Of a stretch of DNA of 64,000 nucleotides, positions 55,123 to 64,000 are shown in pieces. The stretch is from Carboxylicivirga litoralis. Its GTDB lineage: Bacteria > Bacteroidota > Bacteroidia > Bacteroidales > Marinilabiliaceae. Position 1 is the first letter of the stretch. Each line of letters opens with the position of its first letter. The notes under the pieces were generated by a model, which was not told where the DNA came from, did no database searches, and saw only the letters and a list, made by a program, of their open reading frames with translations. The stretch lies in assembly GCF_025499605.1 (NCBI RefSeq), contig NZ_JAFMVC010000014.1, positions 62,001 through 126,000 on the forward strand, written 5' to 3'. The translations under genes were made by a program, and so were the position numbers.

Positions 55123-56763
55123 TTATCTTCTTTTATTTTTCCTTCTTGCCGGTTTTGGTGAAGCCACTTCCAGGCTCACTTTTTTACCTTTAAGCTTGGC
55201 TTTGTTTAATTTGCCAATCACCTCCTGCTCGTATTCTTTATCTACTTCAATAAAAGAGAAATTACGTAATAACTCGATTTTACCAATCTTAACCGTAACA
55301 CCTTTCATATTGTTGTTAATAAGGCCGATAACTTCACCCGAAGTTAGTTTGTCGGTCTTACCAATGTTTAAGAATAAACGGCTGAACTTCACATTACCAC
55401 GGTCGCGACGGCCTTTTTTACCGCTTTCTTCCTTGTAAATGTTTAGGTCTGGCGCATCTTTATAGTACTCCATGAAACGGTTGAACTCGGCAGCTACAAA
55501 TTGCTTGATTAACTGCTCTTTATCCATTTCAGCCAGTTTTTCGTACACGGCGGGCAAGACGGCATTTACCGGCGATGACTCTTCCAACTCTGTTTGTCCA
55601 ACGCGCTCTAAAAAGTGGAATAGCTGTTTTTCACAAATTTCATCGGCTTTAGGCACCATTTTACGTTCAAATGCTTTCTTGGCAATCTTTTCAATGGCTT
55701 TGATTCGGTGCATTTCGCGCGAATGAATAATCGACACCGACACACCTTCTTTACCAGCACGCCCTGTACGTCCACTACGGTGGATATACACCTCGATGTC
55801 ATCTGGTAGATTATAATTGATAACGTGTGTTAGATCATTAACATCAATACCACGGGCCGCTACATCGGTGGCTACCAATAGCTGCAGGTGCTTTTTGCGA
55901 AATCGGTGCATCACCAAATCACGCTGTGCCTGAGACAAGTCACCATGCAATGCATCGGCATTATAACCATCGGCCATTAATTTATCGGCAATATCTTTGG
56001 TTTCCTGGCGCGTGCGACAGAAAATTATACCATACACATCAGGTGTGACATCAACAATGCGTTTTAAAGCACGATAACGGTCGTGTGCTTGCACCATATA
56101 ATAATGGTGATCCACTTTTTCTGCTCCCTGGTTTTTCTTACCTACACTAATCTCTACAGGATCTTGCATGTAATTTTTCGACATACGTGCAATCTCTTGT
56201 GGCATAGTCGCTGAGAACAATAATGTCTGGCGCCATTCAGGCGTCTGTGCCATAATGCTTTCCAGGTCATCTTTAAAACCCATATTAAGCATTTCGTCGG
56301 CTTCATCTAAAATCAACCAGCGTACTTCACCCAGCTCGATGGCTTTGCGGTTAATCAGGTCATTCATTCGACCTGGTGTACCCACAACAATGTGCGTACC
56401 GCGCTTTAACGATTTAATTTGTGTGCGAATTTCGGCACCACCATAAACCGGCGTGATATATAAATCACGGTAGTTTTTAGAATAGTCTTTCAGGTCCTTG
56501 GTAATCTGAAGACAAAGCTCTCGTGTGGGGCACAATATAAGGGCCTGCACGTTTTTCGATTCACGCTCAATTTGCGGAATAACAGGTAAGCCAAAAGCGC
56601 CTGTTTTACCGGTTCCTGTTTGCGCAAGGGCAATCAGGTCATTTCCGTAATTTAAAATTTCAGGAATAGTTTTGCTCTGAATCGGTGTTGGTGTTTCGTA
56701 ACCAAGCTCACCAATAGCACTTAGGATTTCCTCAGGAAGTCCTGTTTCTTTAAATGTCTGCAT
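55123..56763 (-). CDS. DEAD-box RNA helicase with DbpA-type C-terminal domain
   Basis: About 546 residues from the ATG at 56763. The upstream in-frame codons up to 56820 have no supporting features, and the -7 promoter box lies at 56879-56886. Motifs are complete: TPIQSKTIP (Q-type), AQTGTGKTG (I), PTRELC (Ia), TPGR (Ib), DEAD (II), SAT (III), and HRSGRTGRAGKEG (VI). The C-terminal domain (about residues 470-546) is DbpA/CsdA-like with basic tail RRKNKRR. It unwinds RNA, probably in ribosome assembly or mRNA decay, often at low temperature. A long leader of about 100 bases precedes the start. Confidence 0.95.
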   Translation of the reverse strand: MQTFKETGLPEEILSAIGELGYETPTPIQSKTIPEILNYGNDLIALAQTGTGKTGAFGLPVIPQIERESKNVQALILCPTRELCLQITKDLKDYSKNYRDLYITPVYGGAEIRTQIKSLKRGTHIVVGTPGRMNDLINRKAIELGEVRWLILDEADEMLNMGFKDDLESIMAQTPEWRQTLLFSATMPQEIARMSKNYMQDPVEISVGKKNQGAEKVDHHYYMVQAHDRYRALKRIVDVTPDVYGIIFCRTRQETKDIADKLMADGYNADALHGDLSQAQRDLVMHRFRKKHLQLLVATDVAARGIDVNDLTHVINYNLPDDIEVYIHRSGRTGRAGKEGVSVSIIHSREMHRIKAIEKIAKKAFERKMVPKADEICEKQLFHFLERVGQTELEESSPVNAVLPAVYEKLAEMDKEQLIKQFVAAEFNRFMEYYKDAPDLNIYKEESGKKGRRDRGNVKFSRLFLNIGKTDKLTSGEVIGLINNNMKGVTVKIGKIELLRNFSFIEVDKEYEQEVIGKLNKAKLKGKKVSLEVASPKPARRKNKRR

Positions 56764-57104
56764 AATCTGCTTTTTATCCACCCGCTTCCACGTTCTTGCA
56801 GCTGTTACCCAATAAAGCAATTATGCTACGACTGTGCTACCGAAAGTGACCGGAGTGGTCCTTATTTTTACTGAGGCGCAAAGATAGACCGATTTTTGGA
56901 TAATTGGTATTATTGATACTTGTTGCAGCGATATTTTGTGATTAATTAACGTTATTGAATCGACGAACTATAGAATTGACAAACGGATATATAGACAAAC
57001 TGTGGAAATGTCGAACTGTTAAAAAGTAAATCGCTATGTGTGAAATCCAACAACCAAAACTCAAAACAAGGAACTCAAAACCCCGCACCCCAAACGAAAA
57101 ATAT
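56764..57104. other. 341-base interval with helicase leader and low-complexity stretch
   Basis: The left part is the helicase 5' leader and promoter. From about 57038 to 57090 the sequence is rich in CTCAAAAC and ACCAAAAC units, like degenerate spacer repeats. No coding frame is seen in it. Confidence 0.5.
56879..56886 (-). promoter_or_regulatory. -7 promoter box of the DEAD-box helicase gene
   Basis: The minus strand reads TATCTTTG, an exact match to the Bacteroidota TAnnTTTG -7 box, 116 bases before the start codon at 56763. No TTG is found at the -33 position. The leader of about 100 bases would leave room for RNA-based control. Confidence 0.6.
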
Positions 57105-59516
57105 TTATAAAGCCACTTTCAACGAAACGATAAAATTACGTCCTGGTGCTGCAATACCAGATGAGTAGGTTTTATAGCATTCATTTGTAATGTTATCAAC
57201 ACCAGCAGTAATGATGGTTGCATCCGTTAAGGCGTATTGTGCTTTAAGGTTTAAAGTTGTCCAGCCAGGCGAATAAGGATTACCATTAGCATCAGAGGCA
57301 TACATATAACCTTTACCATGTTCTGATTCTGGTAAGTCTTCAAAAGCCATTTCGCCATTGTAGTGAGCATAAAGGTCCACTTTCATTTTCTTCATTTCGT
57401 AGCTAAAGTGCGTGGTTCCAAACCATGGAGCTGCATGGCGAAGAGGTGAGTAGGAGCCATCTTCCAACTCTTCTTCTCCTTTTTGGTAGTTAAAACGCGA
57501 CGATGCGCTAAATCCATTTCTCCATTTGTATTCTACACCAAGCTGAACACCATAAACGTAAGCATTGGCGGCATTTTGAATCGCTTGTACCTGGCTTAAT
57601 TCACCATCGTACAGAATGTACTCTTCTCCATCAAGTTGATAGTCGCGACGAACCATTGCATTGGTTAAGTGTGTATAATAGGCAGCCATGTCAAACTTCC
57701 ATTTTTTAGCAACCACAACCGCTGCACCCAGCTCACCGTTAATGGCATATTCGGGTTTTAAATCAGGATTAGGCACAACCACAGCTCCTGGCTCAGAGTC
57801 AAATACTTTACCAACATCATCGATATTGGGTGCTCTGAATCCGGTTGAGACAGAGCTGCTTAATTGCCAGTTTTCAGTTGGATTGTGTATTAATCCTAGA
57901 CTTCCGGTTAGCGCTCCTGTGTTGATGTCAGCGTTTGTAAACGTGAAATCATAGAAAGTATTATCAAAATCGGCATTCAGCATGATGTAATTATAGCGCA
58001 AGCCAGCCTGAAGATTGGTTTTTGCATTTATATGTTTAAGATACGAACTATAGACGGCCATAGAAAACCATCTAGAATCATCAGGATAACGGGATGCTGC
58101 ATCTTCAGTTGTACCATCTAATAAGTTTTCAGATAGCCCTTTCGAACCAATTTTATTGCCAATAAACTCTAAACCATAGAATAGTTTGTCGTTATTTTTC
58201 CATTGTTTCTCAAAGTCGAAGTTAAAACTGAACGCATTTACTTTTTCTGTTCGTCTTTTTATTGATTCCTGATTTAACTTGCGATTGTGGCGGCTTTCCT
58301 CGAAAAATTGATGTGCGGCAATTATTTGTAAATGGTCGAAAAAGTTGTTTGATGCAGAATGCTGAATGTTCAAATTATTCATCATCCACTTTTGTGGGCC
58401 ATAATACCAATCGCCGTATTTTAATGCATCATCGCTATCGTACATGATAAGCCTGTCGTAACGTGGTACATCAGACGATTCGGAGTAATGCAGCCCATAG
58501 TTAAACTGCCATTTGTCGTTGGGCATGTATTTAAATTTCTGCATCAGGTTTATTTGGCTGTAGGCCGTTGGAACTTGCTTTTTATTATCACTATTAGTAA
58601 CAATTATATCTTCATTGTCGACTCTTTTCACATAATCTGGTCGCAGATAATCATCGGGGCCATTGCTTCCCATTTTCAAATCACCAAAGTCGGAGTACGT
58701 GATAGACGTAAAAGAAGCTAGTTTGTCAAAGCCCAGGTTAAAGTCGAAATGACCTGTCTTTTCGTTATTGGCCGAAGAATAGCGTGTTAATGCGTTCCCT
58801 TTAATCAGGTTTTTATCTTCATGCGATTGGATGGGTTCGAAGGTGTAAAAGCCCATGACGCCGCCAATCGCATCACTACCATAAATAACTGAGCCAGGTC
58901 CGAAAATCACTTCAGCTCGGTTTGTAGCAAAAGGATCGAGCGATATGATATTTTGAATATTTCCACTGCGGAAAATTGCATTGTTCATACGAACGCCGTC
59001 CACTGTGATTAAAACGCGGTTAGTCGCAAACCCTCGTATCATTGGGCTTCCCCCACCCATCTGGCTTTTTTGGACATACACGTCACCGGTTAATTCTATT
59101 AGGTCGGCAGCTGTTTGCGGATTAGAGAAATTGACTTCCCTGGGTTTTAAAACGGATATTTTGGCTGGTGTTTCGCGTCGGCCTTGTTTCCATCTGGTTG
59201 CCGATACTACTACTTCATCTAATGATAGCTCACTTTGTTCCATGTAAACTTTAAAGTCTATTGCCTTCAATTCGTCGTAGCTCATTGTAATTGTTTCGTA
59301 GCCAATTAGTCGAAAAACAATTTCATTCAAACCGGCAAACTCACTCAAGTCGCTTTGGCCTTTCATATTTGTTATGGTGTTGATTTGCGACGATGCCGAG
59401 ATAATAGTTACCAATTCGAGCGGCTGTTGAGTATGTTTATCTCTGACCTGGGCTGTTTGTGATAAGGCGATATATGAAAAGGAAGTAAATAATAAAACTA
59501 GTAAAGAATGGTTCAT
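57105..59516 (-). CDS. TonB-dependent outer-membrane receptor with N-terminal carboxypeptidase-regulatory domain
   Basis: About 803 residues from the ATG at 59516, which starts a good signal peptide (MNHSLLVLLFTSFSYIALSQ) and lies downstream of a -7 box (59568-59575). Order of domains: carboxypeptidase-regulatory-like (about 22-95), plug (about 100-230, with DEVVVSATRW, the GGGSPMIRGFATNRVLITVDGVR stretch and a GSVIYGSDAIGG region) and a 22-strand-type barrel to the end, closing in VSLKVAL. The plug resembles receptors of heme/hemoglobin or metal chelates, although the ligand cannot be told. It imports its substrate using TonB energy. Confidence 0.92.
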   Translation of the reverse strand: MNHSLLVLLFTSFSYIALSQTAQVRDKHTQQPLELVTIISASSQINTITNMKGQSDLSEFAGLNEIVFRLIGYETITMSYDELKAIDFKVYMEQSELSLDEVVVSATRWKQGRRETPAKISVLKPREVNFSNPQTAADLIELTGDVYVQKSQMGGGSPMIRGFATNRVLITVDGVRMNNAIFRSGNIQNIISLDPFATNRAEVIFGPGSVIYGSDAIGGVMGFYTFEPIQSHEDKNLIKGNALTRYSSANNEKTGHFDFNLGFDKLASFTSITYSDFGDLKMGSNGPDDYLRPDYVKRVDNEDIIVTNSDNKKQVPTAYSQINLMQKFKYMPNDKWQFNYGLHYSESSDVPRYDRLIMYDSDDALKYGDWYYGPQKWMMNNLNIQHSASNNFFDHLQIIAAHQFFEESRHNRKLNQESIKRRTEKVNAFSFNFDFEKQWKNNDKLFYGLEFIGNKIGSKGLSENLLDGTTEDAASRYPDDSRWFSMAVYSSYLKHINAKTNLQAGLRYNYIMLNADFDNTFYDFTFTNADINTGALTGSLGLIHNPTENWQLSSSVSTGFRAPNIDDVGKVFDSEPGAVVVPNPDLKPEYAINGELGAAVVVAKKWKFDMAAYYTHLTNAMVRRDYQLDGEEYILYDGELSQVQAIQNAANAYVYGVQLGVEYKWRNGFSASSRFNYQKGEEELEDGSYSPLRHAAPWFGTTHFSYEMKKMKVDLYAHYNGEMAFEDLPESEHGKGYMYASDANGNPYSPGWTTLNLKAQYALTDATIITAGVDNITNECYKTYSSGIAAPGRNFIVSLKVAL

Positions 59517-59567
59517 TTCTCTGTCCGATGGGTTTAAATTTCGACGGCTTTTACAACAAATATCATG

Positions 59568-59575
59568 CAAATATA
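59568..59575 (-). promoter_or_regulatory. -7 promoter box of the TonB-dependent receptor gene
   Basis: The minus strand reads TATATTTG, a perfect -7 box, 52 bases before the chosen start at 59516. The box overlaps the longer in-frame ORF start (59570), which argues for the shorter start. Confidence 0.55.
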
Positions 59576-59795
59576 GGCTTTTCTGAGAGTAATAATTTGA
59601 TGTTTATCAGGTTGGCCATGTTATGAAAAACAGGTTTTGTATATCTGTCTAATTTAATTGTTGTTACATGTTTAGTCTAAACGATAATTTCTTTAGTCAT
59701 ATGTTTAAGTGTACTTGTCAAAATAAATCAAACGTTTATCCATGTTTGCGTATTTATCTAATAATTACACAATTATTTAATTTTAATTAAGGATA

Positions 59796-60302
59796 ATGAA
59801 AAATTATTACCTGAGTCTGTTTTTAATGATGACTTGTTTTTTAGCAAAAGCACAGGACTTTTCCTATGTAAATGCCATTGATATTGAAGATGAAACTCAG
59901 TATGAAGAAGCTGCCGAAGCGGCAATGCAATGTTGTTGTTATTTAACAGCTGTTCGGTACGATAAAAAAGATAAACAAAGAGAGGTAGCAACGCAATTTG
60001 TTAAGCAGTGGGTTGAAGCTAAAAATACGCAAGATGTAATGTTGAAGAATGTATTTGAAGAAGATGAAGATTTGCAGGAAATGTATATTGTCTTTTATGC
60101 CATGAACGACCTTGATGAAGAAGGGGAATTAAAAATGAGGGAACTGCAGGTGGCTGCTCTTGAGGGTGTTGTTGGGTATTGCTCCAATTCATCGAACAAA
60201 CTAAAAATGACCAAGGAGTTAAAAGAGATAAGTAAACTGATAAATGCTGGTGAGTTAGAGCAGAGTATTATCAACTCTACTCTAACCAGTTCCGTTGACT
60301 AG
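59796..60302 (+). CDS. Exported helical protein with a Cys-Cys-Cys motif, unknown function
   Basis: A 168-residue protein with a signal peptide (MKNYYLSLFLMMTCFLAKAQ). The mature part is acidic and helical; near residue 47 there is a triple cysteine (AMQCCCYLTAV), and a further Cys sits near 128 (VVGYCSN). Cysteines in the periplasm may form disulfides. I recognise no family. It ends 3 bases before the convergent metallophosphoesterase gene stop. Confidence 0.55.
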   Translation: MKNYYLSLFLMMTCFLAKAQDFSYVNAIDIEDETQYEEAAEAAMQCCCYLTAVRYDKKDKQREVATQFVKQWVEAKNTQDVMLKNVFEEDEDLQEMYIVFYAMNDLDEEGELKMRELQVAALEGVVGYCSNSSNKLKMTKELKEISKLINAGELEQSIINSTLTSSVD

Positions 60303-60305
60303 CCT

Positions 60306-61460
60306 TTACTCAAAGCGAAGGTTGATTTCTAATATCTCAGGCCGGTTGCCGGTTCTTACTGGTGGTCCCCAGGTGCCAAATCCAGTGCTGACTATAAAAT
60401 GACTGTTGCCTTTTTTTAAATAGCCGCGGCTTACTTCAAAAATGCGTTGAGTTATATAGCCAAATGGCCATAGTTGACCATGATGTGTGTGTCCTGAAAT
60501 TTGCAGGTCAATGCCATTTTGTTGAGCTATTTCCAGGTTATAAGGTTGATGGTCAAGCATAATAAGAGGCTTGGATTTATCAATAGACAAAAGTATGTCT
60601 GCAATCTCTTTTCTCGAACCTGTACCTCGTGCTTTATCTCTGTCTTCTCGTCCCACAATGTAAAACTGCTTGTTGATCAGAATTGAAGTATCTCGAATGA
60701 CATTTACTCCGTGTTCTTCCAGGTATTTTACCGAGCGCTCGGCACCACCAATGTATTCATGGTTACCTGTAGAGGCGTAAACACCCATTGGAGCATCAAG
60801 TTTTTTTAGGCTTTCACCCAGGTTTTGTTGAATGACTGGCCCCACATCTTCATCGACTACATCGCCGGCAAAGAGGATGATATCTGGCTTAAGAGAGTTG
60901 ATGGTTTCAACTAGTTTATTGGTTTTTCGTGGGCCAATAATTGTACCCAGGTGTATGTCAGATGCGGCAACAATCTTAAGTTGTTTTCTGCCTTCAACTG
61001 CTTTGTTAATGGTAATGTTGTGCTGACTAATTTTTGTCGTCCAGGCATTAATAAAACCTCCTAATATGATTAAGGCTCCTAAAGAAGCAATGCCAATTCC
61101 TGTTATTAACTTTAGTTTCGAATACACTTCCGTTCCTCTGTTGGGCAGGAAATGCAAAAAATGATTTAGAATTCGAACGATATCTGTAGCGAATATTAGC
61201 AGAGTAAAATACAACATGCCTGCAAACCAAAATGCACCAATCCAATGAAGAGTGTTTGATAGAGGTGAATACCAGAGACGTTCCAGGAATCGTCCGGCAG
61301 GGTAGGCAATAACCAGTACCAGCATTAAAATGCGAAAAGCTGTCTTTAACGATGGTATTGTTTCAAGCCATTGTATTCCTCGGTTATAGATGTAGTAATT
61401 GACGAGAAAGTGTATTGATAAAATAATGCCCAGAAAAATCAGGAATCCGTAGTTTTTCAT
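60306..61460 (-). CDS. Membrane metallophosphoesterase (YkuE-like)
   Basis: A 384-residue protein with several membrane helices at the N-terminus (about 5-22, 36-53, 65-88 and 120-142) and a C-terminal calcineurin-like phosphoesterase domain. Metal-binding motifs are complete: ASDIHLG, FAGDVVDE, GNHEY, MLDHQPYN and SGHTHHGQLWP. It should cleave phosphodiester or phosphoester bonds using two metal ions at the membrane. The known relatives include YkuE-type and nucleotide-pyrophosphatase-like proteins; the substrate is unknown. It overlaps nothing, and is convergent with a helical exported protein. Confidence 0.9.
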   Translation of the reverse strand: MKNYGFLIFLGIILSIHFLVNYYIYNRGIQWLETIPSLKTAFRILMLVLVIAYPAGRFLERLWYSPLSNTLHWIGAFWFAGMLYFTLLIFATDIVRILNHFLHFLPNRGTEVYSKLKLITGIGIASLGALIILGGFINAWTTKISQHNITINKAVEGRKQLKIVAASDIHLGTIIGPRKTNKLVETINSLKPDIILFAGDVVDEDVGPVIQQNLGESLKKLDAPMGVYASTGNHEYIGGAERSVKYLEEHGVNVIRDTSILINKQFYIVGREDRDKARGTGSRKEIADILLSIDKSKPLIMLDHQPYNLEIAQQNGIDLQISGHTHHGQLWPFGYITQRIFEVSRGYLKKGNSHFIVSTGFGTWGPPVRTGNRPEILEINLRFE

Positions 61461-61607
61461 TTTGTATAATTAAATTATGATGAAGCACTAAAATTAAACA
61501 TCAAACAGGCTGAAACTAAATATTGTTGAATAAAAGTGAATATTTTTGGTTTGAACCATTTATATTCGAAGCTGTTTGGTTGTTGGATACTAAAATTATA
61601 ATACACC

Positions 61608-61967
61608 ATGGGGAAATTGAAGTACTTAATTATGACGGGAGGATTGCTAATACTTACTGGTATAGTGTTAAAAGCACTATCTGTTGAAGGCCCATGGGCT
61701 GCAATTAGCTTTAGTATAGGAGGGACATTGAAGCTTTTGTATATGATTATTGGAGTTGGTTCAGGTAAAGTGAAGGTTGGAGCTGAGATAGTTTTATTGA
61801 TTATAGGGCTAGGCTTGGTGTTTATTGCTATTTATCTGAAAAAAACGGAACAGCTAATGAACTTATATGTCTGGTTTTTATCATCTGGTCTCATAATTAA
61901 AGCCCTGTTTGTTACCTTGTTTATCCTTAAGCAAAAACGATATCGTAAGGAATTAGCTGTTGAGTAA
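61608..61967 (+). CDS. Four-helix membrane protein, unknown function
   Basis: A 119-residue hydrophobic protein with four membrane helices (about 5-20, 30-50, 58-76 and 85-108) and a short basic C-terminus (KQKRYRKELAVE). Gly-rich helix starts (LIMTGGLLILTGIV, SFSIGGTLKLLYMIIGVGSG) suggest close helix packing. No motif or family is recognised. It is 54 bases from the next small gene. Confidence 0.5.
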   Translation: MGKLKYLIMTGGLLILTGIVLKALSVEGPWAAISFSIGGTLKLLYMIIGVGSGKVKVGAEIVLLIIGLGLVFIAIYLKKTEQLMNLYVWFLSSGLIIKALFVTLFILKQKRYRKELAVE

Positions 61968-62021
61968 TTTTTGTTTTTCGATGTAAATGATTTATGTTTA
62001 TGCATCAATAAACAAGCATTT

Positions 62022-62498
62022 ATGATCTGGGAGTTAAAAAAGAATTTACTGTTATTGCTTAGTTTTTTATTGTTTGCTAAGCTGTTGAGTGCACAAACGC
62101 CCGTTGTATATAAAGAGATAAAACTCGATCCTCAATTTTGTTTGCAGGTTAATAATTTTGAAGTAGCCCATAGTATTGATGATTTAAAAAAAATTCCATT
62201 GAAGTACAATGCTTCCTGTGAGTCTGTTGATTTTGGAAAGATAAATTTCGATGCCAAGTCAGTGGTTGTCTGTAGTCAATACGTTCGTAATGGAAAGAAG
62301 GCAATAAAAACAACAAAAGTAGAGGTGCTAAGAAACGATAAAGCTAAACGGATAGATGTATATGTAGCAACCTTTGGAACAACTCAAATCCAGCGACAAG
62401 GACAGATTTTTGAAAACAGAAAATGGCTATTGCTTCCTAAATTTCCAGAGAATTATAAGGTAGATGTTCATTATTCATTAAAGGTGGTTGAACCTTAG
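62022..62498 (+). CDS. Small exported beta-rich protein, PrcB-like in part
   Basis: About 158 residues from the ATG at 62022, which begins a signal peptide (MIWELKKNLLLLLSFLLFAKLLSAQ). The upstream in-frame TTG at 61971 is a poorer start. The mature part has a strand pattern with FDAKSVVVCSQYVRNGKKAIKTTKVEV and DVYVATFGTTQ, which weakly recalls the protease-complex PrcB C-terminal domain; that is a tentative resemblance. It ends 162 bases before the recA stop. Confidence 0.5.
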   Translation: MIWELKKNLLLLLSFLLFAKLLSAQTPVVYKEIKLDPQFCLQVNNFEVAHSIDDLKKIPLKYNASCESVDFGKINFDAKSVVVCSQYVRNGKKAIKTTKVEVLRNDKAKRIDVYVATFGTTQIQRQGQIFENRKWLLLPKFPENYKVDVHYSLKVVEP

Positions 62499-62609
62499 AG
62501 AGAGATGTCGGTAAAATGCTTATTTGTAACTTGTTGAATTGTTTCGCCGGGAAACGGGTCAATTATTGTAACTCAAAATAGAAAAAACAGAACGACTAAT
62601 ATGCAACAA

Positions 62610-62644
62610 AAAAACGGCTGCCAAGATATTTGACAGCCGTTTTT
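62610..62644 (-). terminator. Terminator of recA
   Basis: A stem of 10-14 bases (arms about 62610-62623 and 62631-62644) with flanking A and T runs lies 17 bases past the minus-strand recA stop codon. On the minus strand the stem ends in seven T residues. Confidence 0.85.
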
Positions 62645-62660
62645 CAATTTTTATAAACGT

Positions 62661-63683
62661 TTATTTTGCAGCATTTTCTTTAATGGCTGCCATAATTTTT
62701 TGTTCCAATTCTTCTGCTAATTCCGGATTGTCTTTAATCACTTCTTTAACAGCTTCGCGTCCCTGGCCTAGTTTGGTTTCGCCATAGCTGAACCACGAAC
62801 CGCTTTTCTTCACAATGTTCATTTCAACACTCATGTCAAGAATTTCGCCAACGCGAGAAATACCTTCTCCATAGCGAATTTCAAATTCAGCCTTTTTAAA
62901 CGGAGGAGCAACTTTATTTTTCACAACCTTCACACGGGTATGGCTACCTACCACGTTTTCTCCATCTTTAATTTGCGTTACACGACGAATGTCCAGGCGA
63001 ACTGAAGAGTAGAATTTCAAGGCATTACCACCAGTTGTTGTTTCTGGGTTACCAAACATAACACCAATCTTTTCACGCAGCTGGTTAATGAAAATACAAG
63101 TGGTGTTGGTTTTGTTAATGGTTGAAGTCAGCTTACGAAGCGCTTGTGACATTAAACGTGCCTGAAGCCCCATGCGTGAGTCGCCCATGTCACCCTCTAT
63201 CTCCGCTTTAGGAGTAAGCGCTGCCACAGAGTCAATCACAATAATGTCAATTGCTGATGAGCGGATTAGCTGGTCGGCAATTTCCAAAGCCTGCTCACCG
63301 TTGTCGGGTTGCGAGATTAAAAGATTTTCTAAATCAACGCCTAATTTTTCGGCATAAAAACGGTCGAAAGCGTGCTCAGCATCAATAAAGGCAGCAATAC
63401 CACCGGCTTTTTGAGCCTCCGCAATCGCATGGATCGCTAAAGTTGTTTTACCCGATGATTCAGGGCCATAAATTTCAATTATTCGACCGCGTGGAAATCC
63501 GCCAACACCTAAGGCCACGTTTAAAGCGATTGAGCCTGTTTGAATAACTGGTATATCCTCAACGGCCGCATCGTCCATTTTCATAATGGTTCCTTTGCCA
63601 TAGGTTTTGTCAATCTTATCCATGGTCAGCTGAAGGGCTTTCAGCTTCTCTTTGTTCACGTTATTGTCTTTTTTTTCTGCCAT
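62661..63683 (-). CDS. recA: RecA recombinase
   Basis: A 340-residue protein that matches bacterial RecA throughout. It has the Walker A motif GPESSGKTT (residues 74-82), the Walker-B-like strand [10 protein letters not shown], the L1/L2 loops ([35 protein letters not shown] with the [17 protein letters not shown] part), and the C-terminal acidic domain. It binds single-stranded DNA, promotes strand exchange and triggers the SOS response. The start at 63683 fits the usual MA(E)KK N-terminus. It lies 40 bases from the peroxiredoxin gene. Confidence 0.98.
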   Translation of the reverse strand: MAEKKDNNVNKEKLKALQLTMDKIDKTYGKGTIMKMDDAAVEDIPVIQTGSIALNVALGVGGFPRGRIIEIYGPESSGKTTLAIHAIAEAQKAGGIAAFIDAEHAFDRFYAEKLGVDLENLLISQPDNGEQALEIADQLIRSSAIDIIVIDSVAALTPKAEIEGDMGDSRMGLQARLMSQALRKLTSTINKTNTTCIFINQLREKIGVMFGNPETTTGGNALKFYSSVRLDIRRVTQIKDGENVVGSHTRVKVVKNKVAPPFKKAEFEIRYGEGISRVGEILDMSVEMNIVKKSGSWFSYGETKLGQGREAVKEVIKDNPELAEELEQKIMAAIKENAAK

Positions 63684-63723
63684 TATATTGATTTTAAGCT
63701 GTTTCTTCTTGTTTTGGGCAAGA

Positions 63724-64000
63724 TTATTTTTCTAATTCAGCGAGTATTTGGTTGGTATGGTCTTTAGTTTTGACCTTTTCAAATATTTTAATGATTACTC
63801 CATTTTCATCAATAATGAATGTCTTTCTCAAAACGCCCATATATTCTTTTCCATACATCTTTTTTAAACCCCATGCATCATATTGCTGTAATATTTCTTT
63901 TTCGGTATCGGCAATAAGATTAAAGCGTAAGCTATGCTTGGCAATAAACTTTTGATGCGAAGCTATGCTGTCTGGGCTAACGCCAATTACTTCGAAGCCT
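63724..64000 (-). CDS. bcp: Bcp-type peroxiredoxin, C-terminal part (cut by the window end)
   Basis: The minus-strand frame is open to base 64000 and ends in a TAA at 63724; about 91 residues are seen. The visible part has [18 protein letters not shown] and the [19 protein letters not shown] stretch, then [31 protein letters not shown], all typical of AhpC/Bcp thiol peroxidases. The peroxidatic Cys lies upstream of the window, so it cannot be checked. It would reduce peroxides with electrons from thioredoxin. It is probably transcribed with recA. Confidence 0.88.
   Translation of the reverse strand, partial: GFEVIGVSPDSIASHQKFIAKHSLRFNLIADTEKEILQQYDAWGLKKMYGKEYMGVLRKTFIIDENGVIIKIFEKVKTKDHTNQILAELEK

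Overview
The window reads as chromosomal DNA of a Bacteroidota bacterium, probably a free-living marine or sediment member of the Marinilabiliales type. That placement is an inference. It rests on AT-rich, loosely packed genes, TonB-dependent and SusC-type plug domains, a beta-propeller (Reg_prop/Y_Y_Y) sensor kinase, LytS/LytTR two-component genes, several secreted S9 peptidases, -7 boxes of the TAnnTTTG type, and a peptide deformylase with an acidic insertion. I saw no rRNA, tRNA, CRISPR array, phage or complete insertion sequence. Both ends cut genes: a metal-efflux permease at the left edge and a Bcp-type peroxiredoxin at the right edge.

Layout. 1-737: the tail of a heavy-metal efflux permease with a C-terminal HMA domain, plus a small two-helix membrane protein. 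775-11641 (minus strand): accessory envelope genes, namely a GIDE-domain protein, a TPR protein, a very unusual VIT-vWA-SusC-plug-TPR fusion, a DUF5362 protein, a stand-alone SIR2-like protein, a YARHG-domain protein, a DJ-1/PfpI protein, and a membrane protein carrying twelve CxxC zinc-ribbon motifs. 11642-15745: an MscS-type channel flanked by repeat-rich DNA, including a 270-bp element with long terminal inverted repeats. 16009-18951: a KamA-like radical SAM enzyme convergent with a diflavin reductase. 19159-24927: two large secreted proteins (a BNR/VPS10-like propeller and a DPP-IV-type peptidase). 25212-28811: a membrane-bound spermidine-synthase-like protein, a small membrane protein and a PhzF isomerase. 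29040-32378: a giant propeller sensor kinase. 32475-33056: peptide deformylase. 33273-40928: an RND efflux system (adaptor, pump, TolC) followed by a LytS-type kinase and LytTR regulator. 41133-45750: an orphan methyl-accepting protein, a TonB_C-domain protein, a lipoprotein endonuclease/phosphatase-fold enzyme, small membrane proteins and a bacteriohemerythrin. 45921-56763: a lipoprotein S9 peptidase, an amino-acid permease fused to a degenerate EIIA domain, an SDR, a lipase-like hydrolase, a Tat-exported ferredoxin-type aldo/keto reductase, a DUF6599 protein and a DEAD-box helicase. 57105-64000: a TonB-dependent receptor, small exported proteins, a membrane metallophosphoesterase, recA and the partial peroxiredoxin.

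Functionally the window is mostly cell-envelope and stress biology: metal and drug efflux, osmotic release, extracytoplasmic proteolysis, nutrient uptake and signalling, with a few housekeeping genes (def, recA, DEAD helicase). Intergenic regions carry numerous hairpins that probably end transcription between convergent genes, and several palindromic repeats that look like dispersed genomic elements. The most unusual items are the VIT-vWA-plug fusion, the J-domain-less twelve-CxxC membrane protein, the permease-EIIA fusion lacking the phosphorylatable histidine, and the MITE-like element beside the MscS gene. No finding here is demonstrated to be a new system; all functional claims are read from protein sequence only.
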